DNA of 64,000 nt from Amorphochlora amoebiformis (GCA_054601695.1 BAAHQB010000036.1:62001-126000); one strand, 5' to 3'. Numbered from the stretch's first letter, positions 13,856 to 49,471 are shown. Translations and numbers: made by a program. Notes: generated by a model from the sequence alone, not told the origin.

Positions 13856-15052
13856 TTAAAGTTGAGCGCGCTTAGTGGCGCGTCTAGTACGACGAGCTAT
13901 AGAATCTAGACGCTCTCCATGACACTGTGCACTAAATTCATCTGTAATGATGCGATTATTCTGTCCATTGTGAAGTTGGTCGTTGTCCGAAGAGTCTGTG
14001 TCTGAAGACACCTCGTCGATGACCACTCTTCGTCGGCGACGAGGGCGGACTTTGTTCTTGGAACCCTTTGGTCGTCCTCTCTTCCTCTTAGGTGGGGCGA
14101 GAGGAATCGGTTTGCCTTTCTGCTCAGCTTCTGCCCAGCTCTCTGTAGCTAGTTCTTCGTATACGTCAGCAGGGACATCCTTCAAGTTGCGTATCGGCCG
14201 AAAGCGTTGCTTGACTTGCAACATGTTGAAGACGAATTTGGCTACTATAGGATGTAAATCCCTATTGTGTCGCCAGCGAGTCATGCACTGAAATTGCTTC
14301 AATCTTGCGAACACGTTCTCCACTACGCTACGTCGAGCCCCGAATGCGTTGTTTTCCTTGATCTGTTCTTCGGTCAGGGTACCGTTCCTTGGTTTTCGAT
14401 GAGGACAGCGGTATTGTGGGTCTCGTTTGCATCGATAAGCACCATCTGCGCCTATCCTCTCGAAGAATTCCAGTTGTTCAGCGATGCCGCCTCGTCTGTT
14501 GATGGTGATATCGCCTATTGATCCTGCAGGGTCGCCGTCGCTTACCCAGCAGATATCCCCAGTGTCGCATGACACACATATTGCATAGCGCATGGCGAAT
14601 TTCCTGCGTTTGAAGGTATAATACTTCTTAGCATCACCATGCTTCGGCTTATTGACCATGCAGTCTGTACTATCGGTGTAAAGCGAGCAGTACTCTTCGG
14701 GTCCAGTGATATGCAGCACGGACTTGCGACGATTCTCGATCTTGATTTCTTTCATAGTGGCACTGAGGATGATGATTGGCTTCCAGATCTTGCTGGCGTA
14801 AGTCTGTCGACATTTGAAGCGCCATACTGACGCTCCTGCATGTCCTTCAGGGTATTTCCAGCAGAAGTGCAGACTCAACAGTAGGTCCTTGACAGTAATG
14901 TAGTGCTTCTCGCAATAGGTTTCGTACACGTAAATGAATTCACGTATACTCAGTCCTATGTTAGAATTGAAGCTGTCTGGCTTGAAGCCATAGAAATAGA
15001 AGCCATAAATGGCTTTCACGCGACTCTCCTGTGAAACAAATACGGACATCAT
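13856..15052 (-). CDS. DDE transposase (DDE_Tnp_4 / Harbinger type, 398 aa)
   Basis: An uninterrupted minus-strand frame. The catalytic triad fits the DDE_Tnp_4 pattern: D127 in YTDSTDCMV, D203 in GADGAYR and E245 in SVVENVFARLK. The C-terminal third is basic, with an AT-hook-like core KRKRGRPKGSKNK (322-334) followed by an Arg run and an acidic stretch, as expected for a nuclear DNA-binding protein. I chose the start MMSVFVSQES because the next upstream region is the non-coding gap to the divergent ORF; an in-frame extension is not seen. No stop or frameshift interrupts it, so the enzyme may be active. ISL2EU/IS5-type is the alternative class. Confidence 0.88.
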   Translation of the reverse strand: MMSVFVSQESRVKAIYGFYFYGFKPDSFNSNIGLSIREFIYVYETYCEKHYITVKDLLLSLHFCWKYPEGHAGASVWRFKCRQTYASKIWKPIIILSATMKEIKIENRRKSVLHITGPEEYCSLYTDSTDCMVNKPKHGDAKKYYTFKRRKFAMRYAICVSCDTGDICWVSDGDPAGSIGDITINRRGGIAEQLEFFERIGADGAYRCKRDPQYRCPHRKPRNGTLTEEQIKENNAFGARRSVVENVFARLKQFQCMTRWRHNRDLHPIVAKFVFNMLQVKQRFRPIRNLKDVPADVYEELATESWAEAEQKGKPIPLAPPKRKRGRPKGSKNKVRPRRRRRVVIDEVSSDTDSSDNDQLHNGQNNRIITDEFSAQCHGERLDSIARRTRRATKRAQL

Positions 15053-15442
15053 CAGTCGTATGTTGTTCGCATCGCATTCGTTTTTTGGTCGCGATTTAGT
15101 CGCGATGATTGCGTGATTGTGATTTAGTTTATTACCAATTTCATGGCTTCAAATGCCGCTTCAGACGCCGTTTTTTTCCCATCGTCAGCCATCGTGCCAG
15201 CGCCACAAATCCAGTGTAACAGGTTGTGACGTAGTGGTGACGTTACGCAAATATGCAGTGATAGCTGATATGTACCGTCGCGTCACTGGCGTGATCACGT
15301 CGCGTTACGGGCGTGACAGCGGCGTGATTCTTTCGGGGGATTATTTTTGGTGATTTCGCCAGATCCATAGATAGAAATAAAAAAGCGGGGAGCCAAGGCA
15401 TATCCCAACCGCCGCGCGATCTGGTCCACCATCTCTGGAAGC
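15053..15442. promoter_or_regulatory. Divergent promoter region of the transposon
   Basis: 390 nt between the two divergent ORFs. It contains repeated GTGACGT, GCGTGAC and GCGTGATCACG words (about 15225-15335), like those in the unrelated retrotransposon LTR upstream. These could be shared transcription-factor sites; that is inference. Confidence 0.4.
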
Positions 15443-16285
15443 ATGCCTAGAGGAAAAGGCCTATCTGACGAAGTGAAGACCATCATAGATTCTTCATATA
15501 AGGTCTTCAAGGACGAGAGCGATCCGTGGAAGAAAATCTTCAACTGCTATCTGAAAGCATATCCTGACGTGACGCTCAAACAAGTGAGCGACTATGGCTG
15601 CAAAAACATAGGCAAAGGGAGGAGGAAGAAGAGGGCTGCTTCCGCATCTGCTGACAAAGTCGACGTAGAAGAAGCTATAGAGGTTCTTTCTGACGTCTCT
15701 CCACCGAGGCGCAAGAAAAGAAAGTCTGGTAATCTCGAAGCCGACGTCATTGAAGTCGAAGACTACAAAACTCAACAGCGTCGAGCTCACGATTCATTTC
15801 TGAAGACCATTCTTGATCTAGTGGGCAAGGGTCCACCGCCCATATTCTATCGCGCCAACGAAGAATGCTTGAGTAAACCGGGCACTATCGATGGTCTTAC
15901 TGTGGCAATCGCAAGGGCAGACCACACTCAAGTAAACGTGAAAGTGTATCACGAGATCAAGTGCGTCCATGTCCAAGTAAAGTACTTCACAATGTCATTA
16001 AATGACATGGAGGATGTTGCCCGCAGGAATTTGAACATGGCTCGGAGGCTAAACGAAATCCGAAAGTTCAACAATCCAGAGAAGACGACGTTCGAGTACG
16101 CTATCAAGATACCTGACGAGTACGTCACCCATGGACATGAGATATGCGCAGAGCCCACAATTCGCTTCATCTGCATCTTCTTCCCCAAGCAAATGGATAA
16201 ATCATACGGGTGTAGCAAGGGCGAGTTCGACGGAGAGCTATCGATGGACAAGGGGCGGAGCAAGTATGCAGGGCTGTTGGACTAG
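15443..16285 (+). CDS. Second protein of the Harbinger-like transposon (280 aa), possible Myb/SANT-like DNA-binding partner
   Basis: The N-terminal 60 residues (LSDEVKTIIDSSYKVF ... DPWKKIFNCYLKAYPD ... TLKQVSDYG) resemble a helical Myb/SANT-like fold. Two basic patches follow, GRRKKR and PPRRKKRKSG, probably nuclear localisation signals. The C-terminal 150 residues are not recognised. In Harbinger elements a second Myb-like protein helps the transposase enter the nucleus and bind the element ends; here that role is inferred from position and charge. No introns or stops interrupt it. Confidence 0.65.
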   Translation: MPRGKGLSDEVKTIIDSSYKVFKDESDPWKKIFNCYLKAYPDVTLKQVSDYGCKNIGKGRRKKRAASASADKVDVEEAIEVLSDVSPPRRKKRKSGNLEADVIEVEDYKTQQRRAHDSFLKTILDLVGKGPPPIFYRANEECLSKPGTIDGLTVAIARADHTQVNVKVYHEIKCVHVQVKYFTMSLNDMEDVARRNLNMARRLNEIRKFNNPEKTTFEYAIKIPDEYVTHGHEICAEPTIRFICIFFPKQMDKSYGCSKGEFDGELSMDKGRSKYAGLLD

Positions 16286-16585
16286 ATATACGACCACGAT
16301 AGTTGTAGTCAGTAGGTCATCATTGACACAATAGCTAGTAATAGTAGACGTGTTACCAACGTGATTGTGTAACAGTATTCGCACGCACCTTGCAGTTGTA
16401 GATTTGATATCATCATGATATCTAATTGTCTCAAAACCTGCTTTGTTAGAGTCAAGTTACTCTGACACCCTATTTTTAGTACATCTAGATGATAGGCGAT
16501 TTTGCTGCGCGTAGACTTACTACTATATGATAGTATCTAATGATATCGCAAATCCAATTCCAAATACCAACAAACGGACACATTG

Positions 16586-16612
16586 TATGAAACTATGATT
16601 TTAACAAGGTCT
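16586..16612 (-). repeat. Right terminal inverted repeat
   Basis: Reverse complement of the left end, with 24 of 27 positions matching. It abuts TA-rich DNA at 16613. Confidence 0.85.
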
Positions 16613-16627
16613 TATACATATATATAT

Positions 16628-16661
<34 letters not shown>

Positions 16662-16708
16662 CGTGAAGTTAATATGCAACATTTTAAAATATTTGTATAC
16701 ATATATTC

Positions 16709-16751
<43 letters not shown>

Positions 16752-16917
16752 TATGTATAATTTATGTATGTGTGTATATATGTAGATATCTATCTACATT
16801 TTATATATATAATATACATATATATATATATATATATTGTATACGTCCATATATATATATATACATATTATGTAAATTGTAAATACAAATACATGTGTAT
16901 ATATACATGAATACATT

Positions 16918-16949
<32 letters not shown>

Positions 16950-16982
16950 ATATATATATATGACTATATATATGAATATATA

Positions 16983-17031
<49 letters not shown>

Positions 17032-17091
17032 CTATATATGCATGCATATATATTATATATATATATATATATATACATACATATACATGAT

Positions 17092-17152
<61 letters not shown>

Positions 17153-17226
17153 TAATATATAATGTATGAATATATATATATATATATATATATGTTGTAG
17201 ATGTATTATTCAGTATGTAAGATCAC
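16613..17226. repeat. TA-rich low-complexity DNA
   Basis: TA tracts with short (TATG)n interruptions. No exon is visible. If the gene at 17.2-18.7 kb continues leftward, this would be intron. Confidence 0.7.
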
Positions 17227-17339
17227 CTTAAAAACATCGTCGCAGAGGTTGGAGCCGTACGCAAAGTATCTACGTTTATATTCGACGCGCACATTATAAT
17301 ATGCGCATACATACCCATTATCTATATATTATACATTAA

Positions 17340-17389
<50 letters not shown>

Positions 17390-17409
17390 TATACTTATAC
17401 TTACAGATG

Positions 17410-17459
<50 letters not shown>

Positions 17460-17460
17460 C

Positions 17461-17500
<40 letters not shown>

Positions 17501-17646
17501 CATATATACATATATATATATATAAAATACATAAAATTATATATATATATATATCATATATATTATTAATGTACCCATGTATATTATATAAAAATATGTA
17601 TATATATATATATATATGTATATACATACATATATGTAATATATTG

Positions 17647-17681
<35 letters not shown>

Positions 17682-18656
17682 CATGTATATATATATATAG
17701 CATGTGTTGGACAGTATACAGGAATCTAATGTACACACCGCAGATTTCCTTTTGAATCCGCAGCATCACCCATGAGCCTCCGCAGCTTTTTAGGGGCCAA
17801 AAACTCGATTAAATCTGTCAAAAAAGCGATTATTATGATCAAAATATTGCTGCTCTCCTCCTTCAACCCTAGCAAACTTCCTTCCGAAATATCATGTTGA
17901 GATTGCTTCACATTGGACAGTACCTGGGATGTTTCCGGAAGATCGAACGGTGCCAGAAATCCTTCGGCTCGTACCAACAGATTGACTCCTTCCGTCCAAT
18001 AAACTTAACTTTTTGGTAAAACAGAGTCTTTGTGGTGAAGCTAGCGTGAGGATGAACGGGAATAACATCAGCATGGCGTGCTATGGGGCCTGAAGTAGCC
18101 TGTGGTGTTGGAAGTCGCCAATCCAGGTTTGACGTGAGTTCCCGCGTGAATAGTGTGACGCTTGTGCGTGACGATGGCTCCGAATCCATTAGTATTTTTC
18201 GGCTATTATTGCTATGGCTTGCCTGTAGGCTCGGGAAGAATGGCGAATGATTCGACGCTCTTGTCTGCGATATTATGCTGCGTAGTCTCTGTGATGGTCG
18301 CACAGACTACGTACATTCTTTTCGCTGATTTCATCGTTCTGATGACCTCAATAGCGTACCATGGCTTCGACAGAAGGTTAACCACTTGGAAATTGACATT
18401 TTACCGCCTTTCTATGACAATAACTGTATTTTCATATTTACCTTCACTCTAAATTCCGTCTTGCCTTGTAACACTTACCTGACCATTTTTTTTGACGTTG
18501 AGAATAAAAGTCCGGTTGGCAATTGATACTTGAACAAGTTTTTTACATCAGGCACGGCAGTGGGATTCATAAGATAGATATGTGCGCGGTGGGCACGGCG
18601 CTGACTATACATATCGTCAGTATCCCTCAGAAATACTTCCTCAACGTTGGAATGCA
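17227..18656 (-). CDS. Split gene with a gamma-glutamylcyclotransferase-like (AIG2/GGCT) start motif, partial
   Basis: Best exon pair: 17739-17814 ([15 protein letters not shown] ... GNL, donor gtgtgt) joined in phase 2 to 17227-17269, which reads [22 protein letters not shown](L/M) is the hallmark substrate-binding loop of the GGCT/AIG2 cyclotransferase fold. An upstream exon at 18479-18656 ([18 protein letters not shown] ..., donor gtaagtgtt) looks genuine. The middle, 17815-18310, is open in two frames and I could not settle it. The rest of the cyclotransferase domain is missing; it should lie to the left, perhaps beyond the transposon at 13.8-16.6 kb. Exact domain assignment rests mainly on one motif. 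Confidence 0.5.
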
Positions 18657-18831
18657 CTATATCTTAGCGCTCTTCTGTTTTGGGTAAGAGTTCCACAAAT
18701 CGCTGCTGATCAGGCTTATCTGATGTGTGTAATTATTTTAGATAATGTTTAATCGTTTGTTGATGATTCTCCTAGATAGCAAAAAAGCCACTTCTCAAAT
18801 ACAGGATAACCACATGACCTAACCCATTAGA

Positions 18832-18951
18832 ATGTCCCACGCCTCGGGCAACAAGCGCTGGTATCTCACCAGCTGCGGTCATCTCCTCGGGGCCTATGCC
18901 AACTACAACCTATCGGCTGCCATGTCAGCAGCCATCACTCAACTGCCGTGA
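18832..18951 (+). CDS. Small ORF, 39 codons, unidentified
   Basis: MSHASGNKRWYLTSCGHLL ... ends TGA. Its base composition is coding-like and it stands between the minus-strand gene and TA DNA. The RWYLTSCGHLL piece recalls a RING-type start, but the other cysteines are absent. It could be a last exon. Confidence 0.25.
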   Translation: MSHASGNKRWYLTSCGHLLGAYANYNLSAAMSAAITQLP

Positions 18952-18989
18952 TTAACTCCAGGCGGCCTTAAAATTATCAGCGAATTTTG

Positions 18990-19050
18990 ACCAATTATAT
19001 GCTACCATACAGCGCTAATTCATATACATGTGAGTGTATATGTACACTTA

Positions 19051-19082
<32 letters not shown>

Positions 19083-19112
19083 TATATATCTATATTTTAT
19101 CTATATATATAT

Positions 19113-19190
<78 letters not shown>

Positions 19191-20035
19191 ATGTGCGTGT
19201 GTGTGCTAGATATACATACACATAGAGTATATATTATATACTAAATAGTATACATGTATATACACACACATATATATATATATATATCGTATATATATAT
19301 AATACTATATACATGTACACTATCTGTATATCACGGTATACAATTTTAATGTTGTTAAATTTACTTTGTATCTTCTGCTGTAATTTTATATGACGATAAT
19401 TATTCATACATATATTAATATATACCTGCGTAGTTATCATGTATTCATGATATATAATATTATATATCACTGGATACCTATATATACTAGATATAGATAC
19501 TGTGACATATATCTATACTAGATCTAGTATACCTATTTATACACTTATAATATGTGATAGCTAGTAATTTATTCTAGTTATCATAGATCATCAAGTCTAG
19601 ATGTGTATTTACTAATATTACTTTATTAGATCTAGTAGAAATTATATATAATCTAGATAATTATTATCTATGTGGATGATTGTACACATGCGATCTGTAT
19701 GCTGAGTTCAAGTTCGGATTCAACTTGATTGAATCAGACTACTGTGATGATTAACACGGTCATGATCAACACTTCTAATACTAGAACTAAGATTCTTTTA
19801 AGCTGGAGTGTCCACAAGCGTCACACGTAATCCTTATTCTAAATTGGATAATTTTGCATCATCTTCAGTAAATAACCATGTTATTTTTCTTCACTATGAT
19901 ATATAAATATAATTATGAGTATGTTTATATAAATAATATAATGATAGATTTTCTTGTATACTACGAATGCTATATCCATATATATATATATATATATACA
20001 CATATATATATATATATATGTATAATATACACATG

Positions 20036-20077
<42 letters not shown>

Positions 20078-20085
20078 CACATATG

Positions 20086-20132
<47 letters not shown>

Positions 20133-20137
20133 ATATA

Positions 20138-20220
<83 letters not shown>

Positions 20221-20397
20221 GTATATATGTATGAACATGAATTCCAAAGCTTCAGTATGTTTTAATGGCGTACTACACATAAATATTACAACATACACAC
20301 ACACATACACATATATGTATGTATATATATATTTTTTTGATTAATATATATGCACACACACACATATATATACATATGTATATTATCACATACTATA

Positions 20398-20448
<51 letters not shown>

Positions 20449-20450
20449 TA
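18990..20450. other. TA tracts plus a CTAG-rich AT stretch; no gene seen
   Basis: 19040-19330 and 19970-20220 are TA-rich. 19480-19860 is non-repetitive AT-rich DNA with repeated TCTAGAT/ATCTAGT words. I see no exon. Confidence 0.5.
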
Positions 20451-20458
20451 TATGTCAC

Positions 20459-24957
<4,499 letters not shown>

Positions 24958-25074
24958 CTGCGAAGGATTGGGTACATATGAAAATGAGTTTATACCAGTT
25001 ATAAATACACATATACACACATATATACATATATATATATATACATATATGTACATATTTATACTTTTATCATA

Positions 25075-27200
<2,126 letters not shown>

Positions 27201-27262
27201 TATAATATATGTATTACATTATATACAGAGTGTGTGCTTGTGTGTGTGCGTGTGTATATCAC

Positions 27263-27739
27263 AGGAATATCCTTTGAGCCTTTGCCATCGTCAACCTCAG
27301 AATGAGACCTCTCTTGGAATGGTCTAGTCTGGGCTGGTTTGTTGAGCTTTCTGCCAGGAACCAACTGAGTACGGATACATAGCAACAATTTGAGTTCCTG
27401 GCAATGATTGAGGTCTTATATTTTACGGTCTAAAGATACCGACGGATGACTCTATGTTTCAGTACTAGAAGAGGCCAGGCTGAAGCGTTATGGAGCTTCT
27501 TGGGGTTCCAACAAACCTTCTGGTGTCGCGTTTGAACTTGCCCTTTTCGTCGAGCGGATTCTCTTTGCCGTGCTTGAAATTGCTCAAAACGCTTGGATCC
27601 TCCTTGTCGGCCCGGCTTAAAGAAGGCTCTAGCCTCCGGGCCTGTAATTCCGTTGCGATAGAGCACCTGGTACCAAATTATGTTGTCATATGTGCCCAAT
27701 TGGAGATCCAACCTCTCTCCAAGAAAAAGTGCATTCGAC
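27263..27739 (-). CDS. Split gene of unknown function, basic protein, partial (2 exons)
   Basis: Exon 27440-27739 (acceptor gctaatag, donor gtatct) is open for 99 codons and contains GTYDNIIWYQVLYRNG and RRKGQVQTRHQKVCW. It joins in phase 2 to 27263-27350 (acceptor ctggcag), giving R-KLNKPAQTRPFQERS, and leaves phase 0 at gtgata. The product is rich in Arg/Lys/Gln; I do not recognise the family. It is divergent to the telobox gene starting at 27966, so the two may share a promoter. Confidence 0.55.
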
Positions 27740-27965
27740 CTATTAGCAATAAACACCCCGTACTATATTCAGGGATCACGGGGTTACACCTGACGACGGT
27801 ATACGTCTTTGTAATCCGGGTTCATATGGCACGATGTGCGAGCTGATCCGGAGAAGTCCCGAGATGTCTCTTAGTGAGACATACGGGGATCCCCGGGAAT
27901 CCCGGTTAGTGATTCTTTTGAGACCCGTTGGGCCAACTTGGGGGTTCTGCCATCTGCTTTGTCCG
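27740..27965. promoter_or_regulatory. Probable divergent promoter region
   Basis: 226 nt between a minus-strand gene and the plus-strand telobox gene. No TATA-like core stands out; the sequence is GC-richer than its surroundings. Confidence 0.3.
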
Positions 27966-29019
27966 ATGTCGTCTCGCTACAGCGGAATTCGCACCCGGAG
28001 CGGAGCGAAATTCGTCTCTGTGAGACCCAACAAAAGACTGAAGATCAAAGGCGCAAAATCATCTCGGGATTCGAAGAGTGAGAGAGCTCGTTTGTTATCC
28101 GATGAGACTGAGAGGAAGGTTCTCCCAAAGTTTGGGGCCATAGGCATTAGGACAAGGAGGGCACCTCGAAAAGCCATTGTGAACCGCAAGGTGGAAATAT
28201 TGGAGCCAGCGGGTTCAGCACCCAAGAGAAAGGGGAAGGGAAGAAAAACTAAGAAAGGGTTTAGCGAAAAGCAGCCAATCATGGCGACGGGCAGATCGAC
28301 CCGATCCAAAGTAAGCAAGCCTTTGGACATCAACCTGTTCGATTTGGACACCCCAAATCCACGCAAGATCAAGAAGAAGTTGGAGAAGAAGAAGGTAGGG
28401 AAGAAGAAGAAGGCGAAGAGAGGCAGGTTGTGGAACTTTTTGCCCTGTGATGGAATACTCATAACCGGTATGTTTCCTAGGAGGAAAGCCGTAGAAGAAT
28501 CAGACGATGAGGTAGCTCCTCCACCTCCTAAGCGTCGGAAAAGACTCAAAATATCTGGGGTATCTATTCACATTCACTATACCACAGTCTGAATTAGCAT
28601 CACCCCGGTTTTCTCAGATACTCGAGAACATTGAAGATCATGCAAGTCGAGAGTGGAGTGTGGAGGAGATAAGGGCGCTCTTGTACGGGGTAAAAAAATC
28701 GTAAGAGCGGCGTTGTGTGGAACTGAGGTGTCTTTTAAGGTAAACGAGTACGGTGAAGGACAGTGGTCCAAGATTCTAGGTGGCTTCCAGCGCGTTCTCA
28801 TCAATCGCACGCCTACAGATCTCCGAGTGAGTTTTCTTGGTATAGGGTTGACATATTTGCTCCGTTCAATTTTTAAAACTTCAAAAACTGTAAACTGACA
28901 ACCAGCATCGCTTGTGTGAGCAGATGAAATACCGTAATCTAGTGGAGCAACAAAGTCGAGATGAGAAGAGGGCGAAGCTTATCAAGAAGGGAAAGCCAAA
29001 ACCCCGTCGCAGGGTCTGA
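27966..29019 (+). CDS. Telobox-type Myb protein (TRF-like), 4 exons, about 282 aa
   Basis: Exons 27966-28559, 28618-28689, 28740-28826 and 28924-29019, all phase 0, introns 58, 50 and 97 nt. The first 198 residues are very basic with acidic and proline patches ([18 protein letters not shown]) and several likely nuclear signals. Exons 2-4 build one Myb/SANT repeat: [14 protein letters not shown], then [16 protein letters not shown] ... NRTPTDLR, then [10 protein letters not shown]. YGEGxWSKIL, NRT and the DL(K/R)xxxRN helix are the features of vertebrate TRF1/TRF2 and plant TRF-like telomere-repeat binders. The tail [11 protein letters not shown] is basic. The start ATG 27966 opens the basic region; an in-frame ATG 44 codons upstream is possible but the sequence there looks non-coding. 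Role in binding duplex telomeric or telobox DNA is inferred from the domain. Confidence 0.85.
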
Positions 29020-29076
29020 TCATACGATTTCCTCCAGCTCATATTCGGAATATAATATATAATATCAGATATATGT

Positions 29077-29129
<53 letters not shown>

Positions 29130-29146
29130 TATATATATATATATAT

Positions 29147-29500
<354 letters not shown>

Positions 29501-29504
29501 ATTA

Positions 29505-30900
<1,396 letters not shown>

Positions 30901-30920
30901 TGTTATGTGGCAATAATCAG

Positions 30921-36121
<5,201 letters not shown>

Positions 36122-36244
36122 GAAGACTTAATTTCCTTTGTAGCGTGCTGAATTGTATATTGTAAGTTTCGAGTTGGGTAGATTAGAAATTGAATACACT
36201 GGATAATATTTACGTTTAAACGATGTATATGTAATGTAAACTAA

Positions 36245-36293
<49 letters not shown>

Positions 36294-36415
36294 CTAGTAT
36301 GTGTATATATATTACATATATATATATATATATAAATAATAATAATAATAATAATAATATATGTATATATATATATATATATATATACACATGTATATAT
36401 ACTAGATATATTCAT

Positions 36416-36464
<49 letters not shown>

Positions 36465-37790
36465 CATATATACATATATATATATATATTATATATATAT
36501 ATATATATATGTATCTAGATATATATATATATATATATATATATAATCTAGATATATATTGTATATGTATATTTTTTAAGTCAATGCCTGTACAATTTGT
36601 ACTACGTTACAGTCGTAGCATGTCACATCGCGCGCGCATGCAGCTTTAAAGAGTGATGATTCACTGATGAATCGATCAATATCAATTAATAGTGATTCAA
36701 TGATTGAATACTAGTTAGGTAATAACTGAGTACCCTCTAGACTCTACTACACTTAATCTAGTCAATAACATTAGCTACCAGTACGTACGTACGTATACAA
36801 TCACGGTACGCATACATGCAGTTGTAACTTAGTTATCATACGTATCATGCATGATATATGTATCAATACGTACGTATACAATAGTATCGTATGATTCAAT
36901 GATTGAATACTAGCTAGGCTATTACTGAGTACTCTCTCTAGACTCTCTAGGACCCTGCTATTCTCAATCTAGTTAATAACATTAGCTACGAGTACGTACG
37001 TATACAATGTACATTTACGCATACATGCAGTTGTAACCTACAATGATTATCATACGTATCATGCATGATATAGTTATGTACGTACGAATACGTGTCGTGC
37101 TGCTCATGCGTATTAATTATTGAACAGTATACTATCACAATATATTGTAGATATCTAGATATTGGTACATACGTACTAGACGTATGCGGATCATGCGGTA
37201 TACGGTTACTAATGATAATAATAGTTCGTTTCCACTAGCTTAATAATCTGCAGATACAGACAATCACACTCTAGATACTATGACTTGATTGATATCATCC
37301 GTCACCAAGTATACGCGTTGCATAGCATCTAGAGCATATTGCAATCAAAGTATATTTGCAGACTCGAGGTTCGACCACAATTAGTGTAGTGCAGGTCAAG
37401 CAGGTACTAGAGGTAGTGACATGACGTAATTATAATTACACTGCGTGATACACTTTAAACGTAGCTGTGATGATGTATTCCATTCTGTAGCATTGCGGAC
37501 TTCATGTATGTACATACGCACACATCTCAGTGCATCCGACTCGATCGTCCGAGCACTGGGAGTTTCCTTACGCTAAATTCATCGGACGAATGTCATATGC
37601 GTGATACTATTGCATGTATTCTAATATACTGAAGTACAACAGACTCTCTGAGCCATATTCCCAGCAATGAAAGCGGAATACATAATATACATATACTTTA
37701 AGTTCTCAAGCTGAAGGCAAATTCATTCTCATCTACTCTTTTTATACTTCATTCTAAGGCACGATATGCAACATCTGACTCGCTCGTTTA
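36122..37790. other. Convergent intergenic region with a 199-bp tandem duplication
   Basis: It lies between the plus-strand Myb-MC1-BRCT gene and the minus-strand membrane-protein gene. 36240-36560 is TA-rich. 36693-36891 and 36892-about 37088 are diverged tandem copies starting TGATTCAATGATTGAATACTAG. The rest is AT-rich with many TACGTACG and CTAG words. A short plus-strand open run near 37766-37966 has plausible donors but overlaps the better minus-strand frame. Confidence 0.5.
36693..37088. repeat. Tandem duplication, unit about 199 bp
   Basis: Both copies contain AATACTAG(T/C)TAGG, TAATAACATTAGCTAC and ATCATACGTATCATGCATGATAT in the same order, with many substitutions, so the duplication is old. 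Confidence 0.8.
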
Positions 37791-45978
<8,188 letters not shown>

Positions 45979-46089
45979 CTGAGGTTGGGGTTGGGATAGA
46001 AAGTTGTTTTTTCAAAAGGGGAGGGAGCCATGTTTCGGATAATTCATCCAAATTTATTGTATGCATTCATGAGTACATAGGAGTAAATC

Positions 46090-47600
<1,511 letters not shown>

Positions 47601-47689
47601 CAAGTGTATCGGCATGCTACACTCAACCCTAAATTAATTTTTGGTATACATACATTTATATACATATATCCATTTGCTTACGTGTATCA

Positions 47690-48400
47690 TTTGTGTCACG
47701 TATAGCATACCAATTTTTACAATGTATGAATACAGGTATTCGAGCAAACCATACCACTGAAGCTCTGGCCATCCCCCCTCCCTACCCAATATATACTCCT
47801 ATTACATCTTCGTACCCCCTTTTCCTTCTATCACATCCCAAAACAAAGCAGGCAAAAAAATCGAAAATATCCGAACCAAATTCGGTTCCTCAGCCCCAAA
47901 ACCTCACCAACCCCGCAAAGAAAGTACAAGCTTTACATTCGACCATCCGCTAAACAAAGAATACCCAAAATATCCATCAGAATAAAGCGGCAAGGGGGGT
48001 GGCACCGTGGCGGGAAGATGATGCGCTTCGAACAAGGAAGCGTGATTGAGCTCTGGGTTCCGAGGGCTCCAGAAAGTTGGAAAGAAAATTGCGGGATTTG
48101 TCAATTCGCCGAAAATCAACCGTAGTCTCTGATAATCCCCGGCATTTCCGAAAGCCACGGAACCCAAGATCGATTAGGATTTTGTGTGCGGGGATGGGTG
48201 ACGACGAAGGCGAGTGGTATGCACATGTTGTTTATCCTGGGGAAGGGGAAGGGCAAAAGGGTTAAGGAAGAAGGAGGGTTCGGGTAGGAAAGAAGTGATT
48301 TTTTCTAATTTGGTTCCGGGGGGGGGTGGGGAGGAGTCCCACCTGCTCTCATCTGGCCTTTTGATGATTATCGTTCTGGATAGGGTAAGTTGGAAAGGGG
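47690..48400 (+). CDS. Mixed-sequence island with candidate plus-strand exons
   Basis: The best piece starts at an ATG near 48195: [20 protein letters not shown] (donor unclear). A second piece, LLMIIVLDR, ends at the good donor gtaagttgg near 48385. They are not shown to join. No domain recognised; the opposite strand is also partly open. Confidence 0.25.
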
Positions 48401-48409
48401 GATACGTTA

Positions 48410-49069
<660 letters not shown>

Positions 49070-49070
<1 letters not shown>

Positions 49071-49434
49071 CCCCATTCACATCAACTAAAAAGATGCCAA
49101 GAACGCATTGGATATCACTAGCTCTCCCAACATTTCTCCTCCTCAAGTATTTCCCCACCCCAACGCTTCGAAACAAAACCCACTCCCTTCCCCTACGCCA
49201 TAACCCTAGCGCGCTAGTCATTCTCGAACTTGAACTCTAGCCCTCCTGGTCAACAGCAAACTAACGTTATCCAATGCTAGGTCGCCGTTTGTTCGGGACA
49301 TTAGAGGTTAGGGCTTAGGGTTGGGGTTAGGGCTTAGGGTTGGGGTTAGGGCTTAGGGTTGGGGTTAGAGGTACGGTTGTTGTGTTGTATTATTTGTATA
49401 TTTGGATGTATATGTATGTGTGAGTATGGGAAAA

Positions 49435-49471
<37 letters not shown>

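Larger units (their letters stand above)
13776..16612. mobile_element. PIF/Harbinger-like DNA transposon, apparently complete
   Basis: The ends form imperfect terminal inverted repeats: 13776-13802 against 16586-16612 match at 24 of 27 positions and begin AGACCTTGTTAAAAT. Similarity continues inward to a TTGGAATTGG word about 40-50 nt from each end. The element is 2837 bp with two divergent ORFs: a DDE transposase (minus) and a second protein (plus). This two-gene divergent layout is typical of the PIF/Harbinger group. The flanking TAT on both sides could be a 3-bp target duplication, but chance is likely in TA-rich DNA. Confidence 0.85.

Noticed and set aside
18162-18452. 96-codon plus-strand hydrophobic ORF
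   Set aside because: It is antisense to the better-supported minus-strand exons at 17.9-18.3 kb; no independent support.
27834-27965. N-terminal 44-codon extension of the telobox Myb gene
   Set aside because: Sequence before ATG 27966 lacks the basic composition of the protein and lies in the divergent promoter interval.
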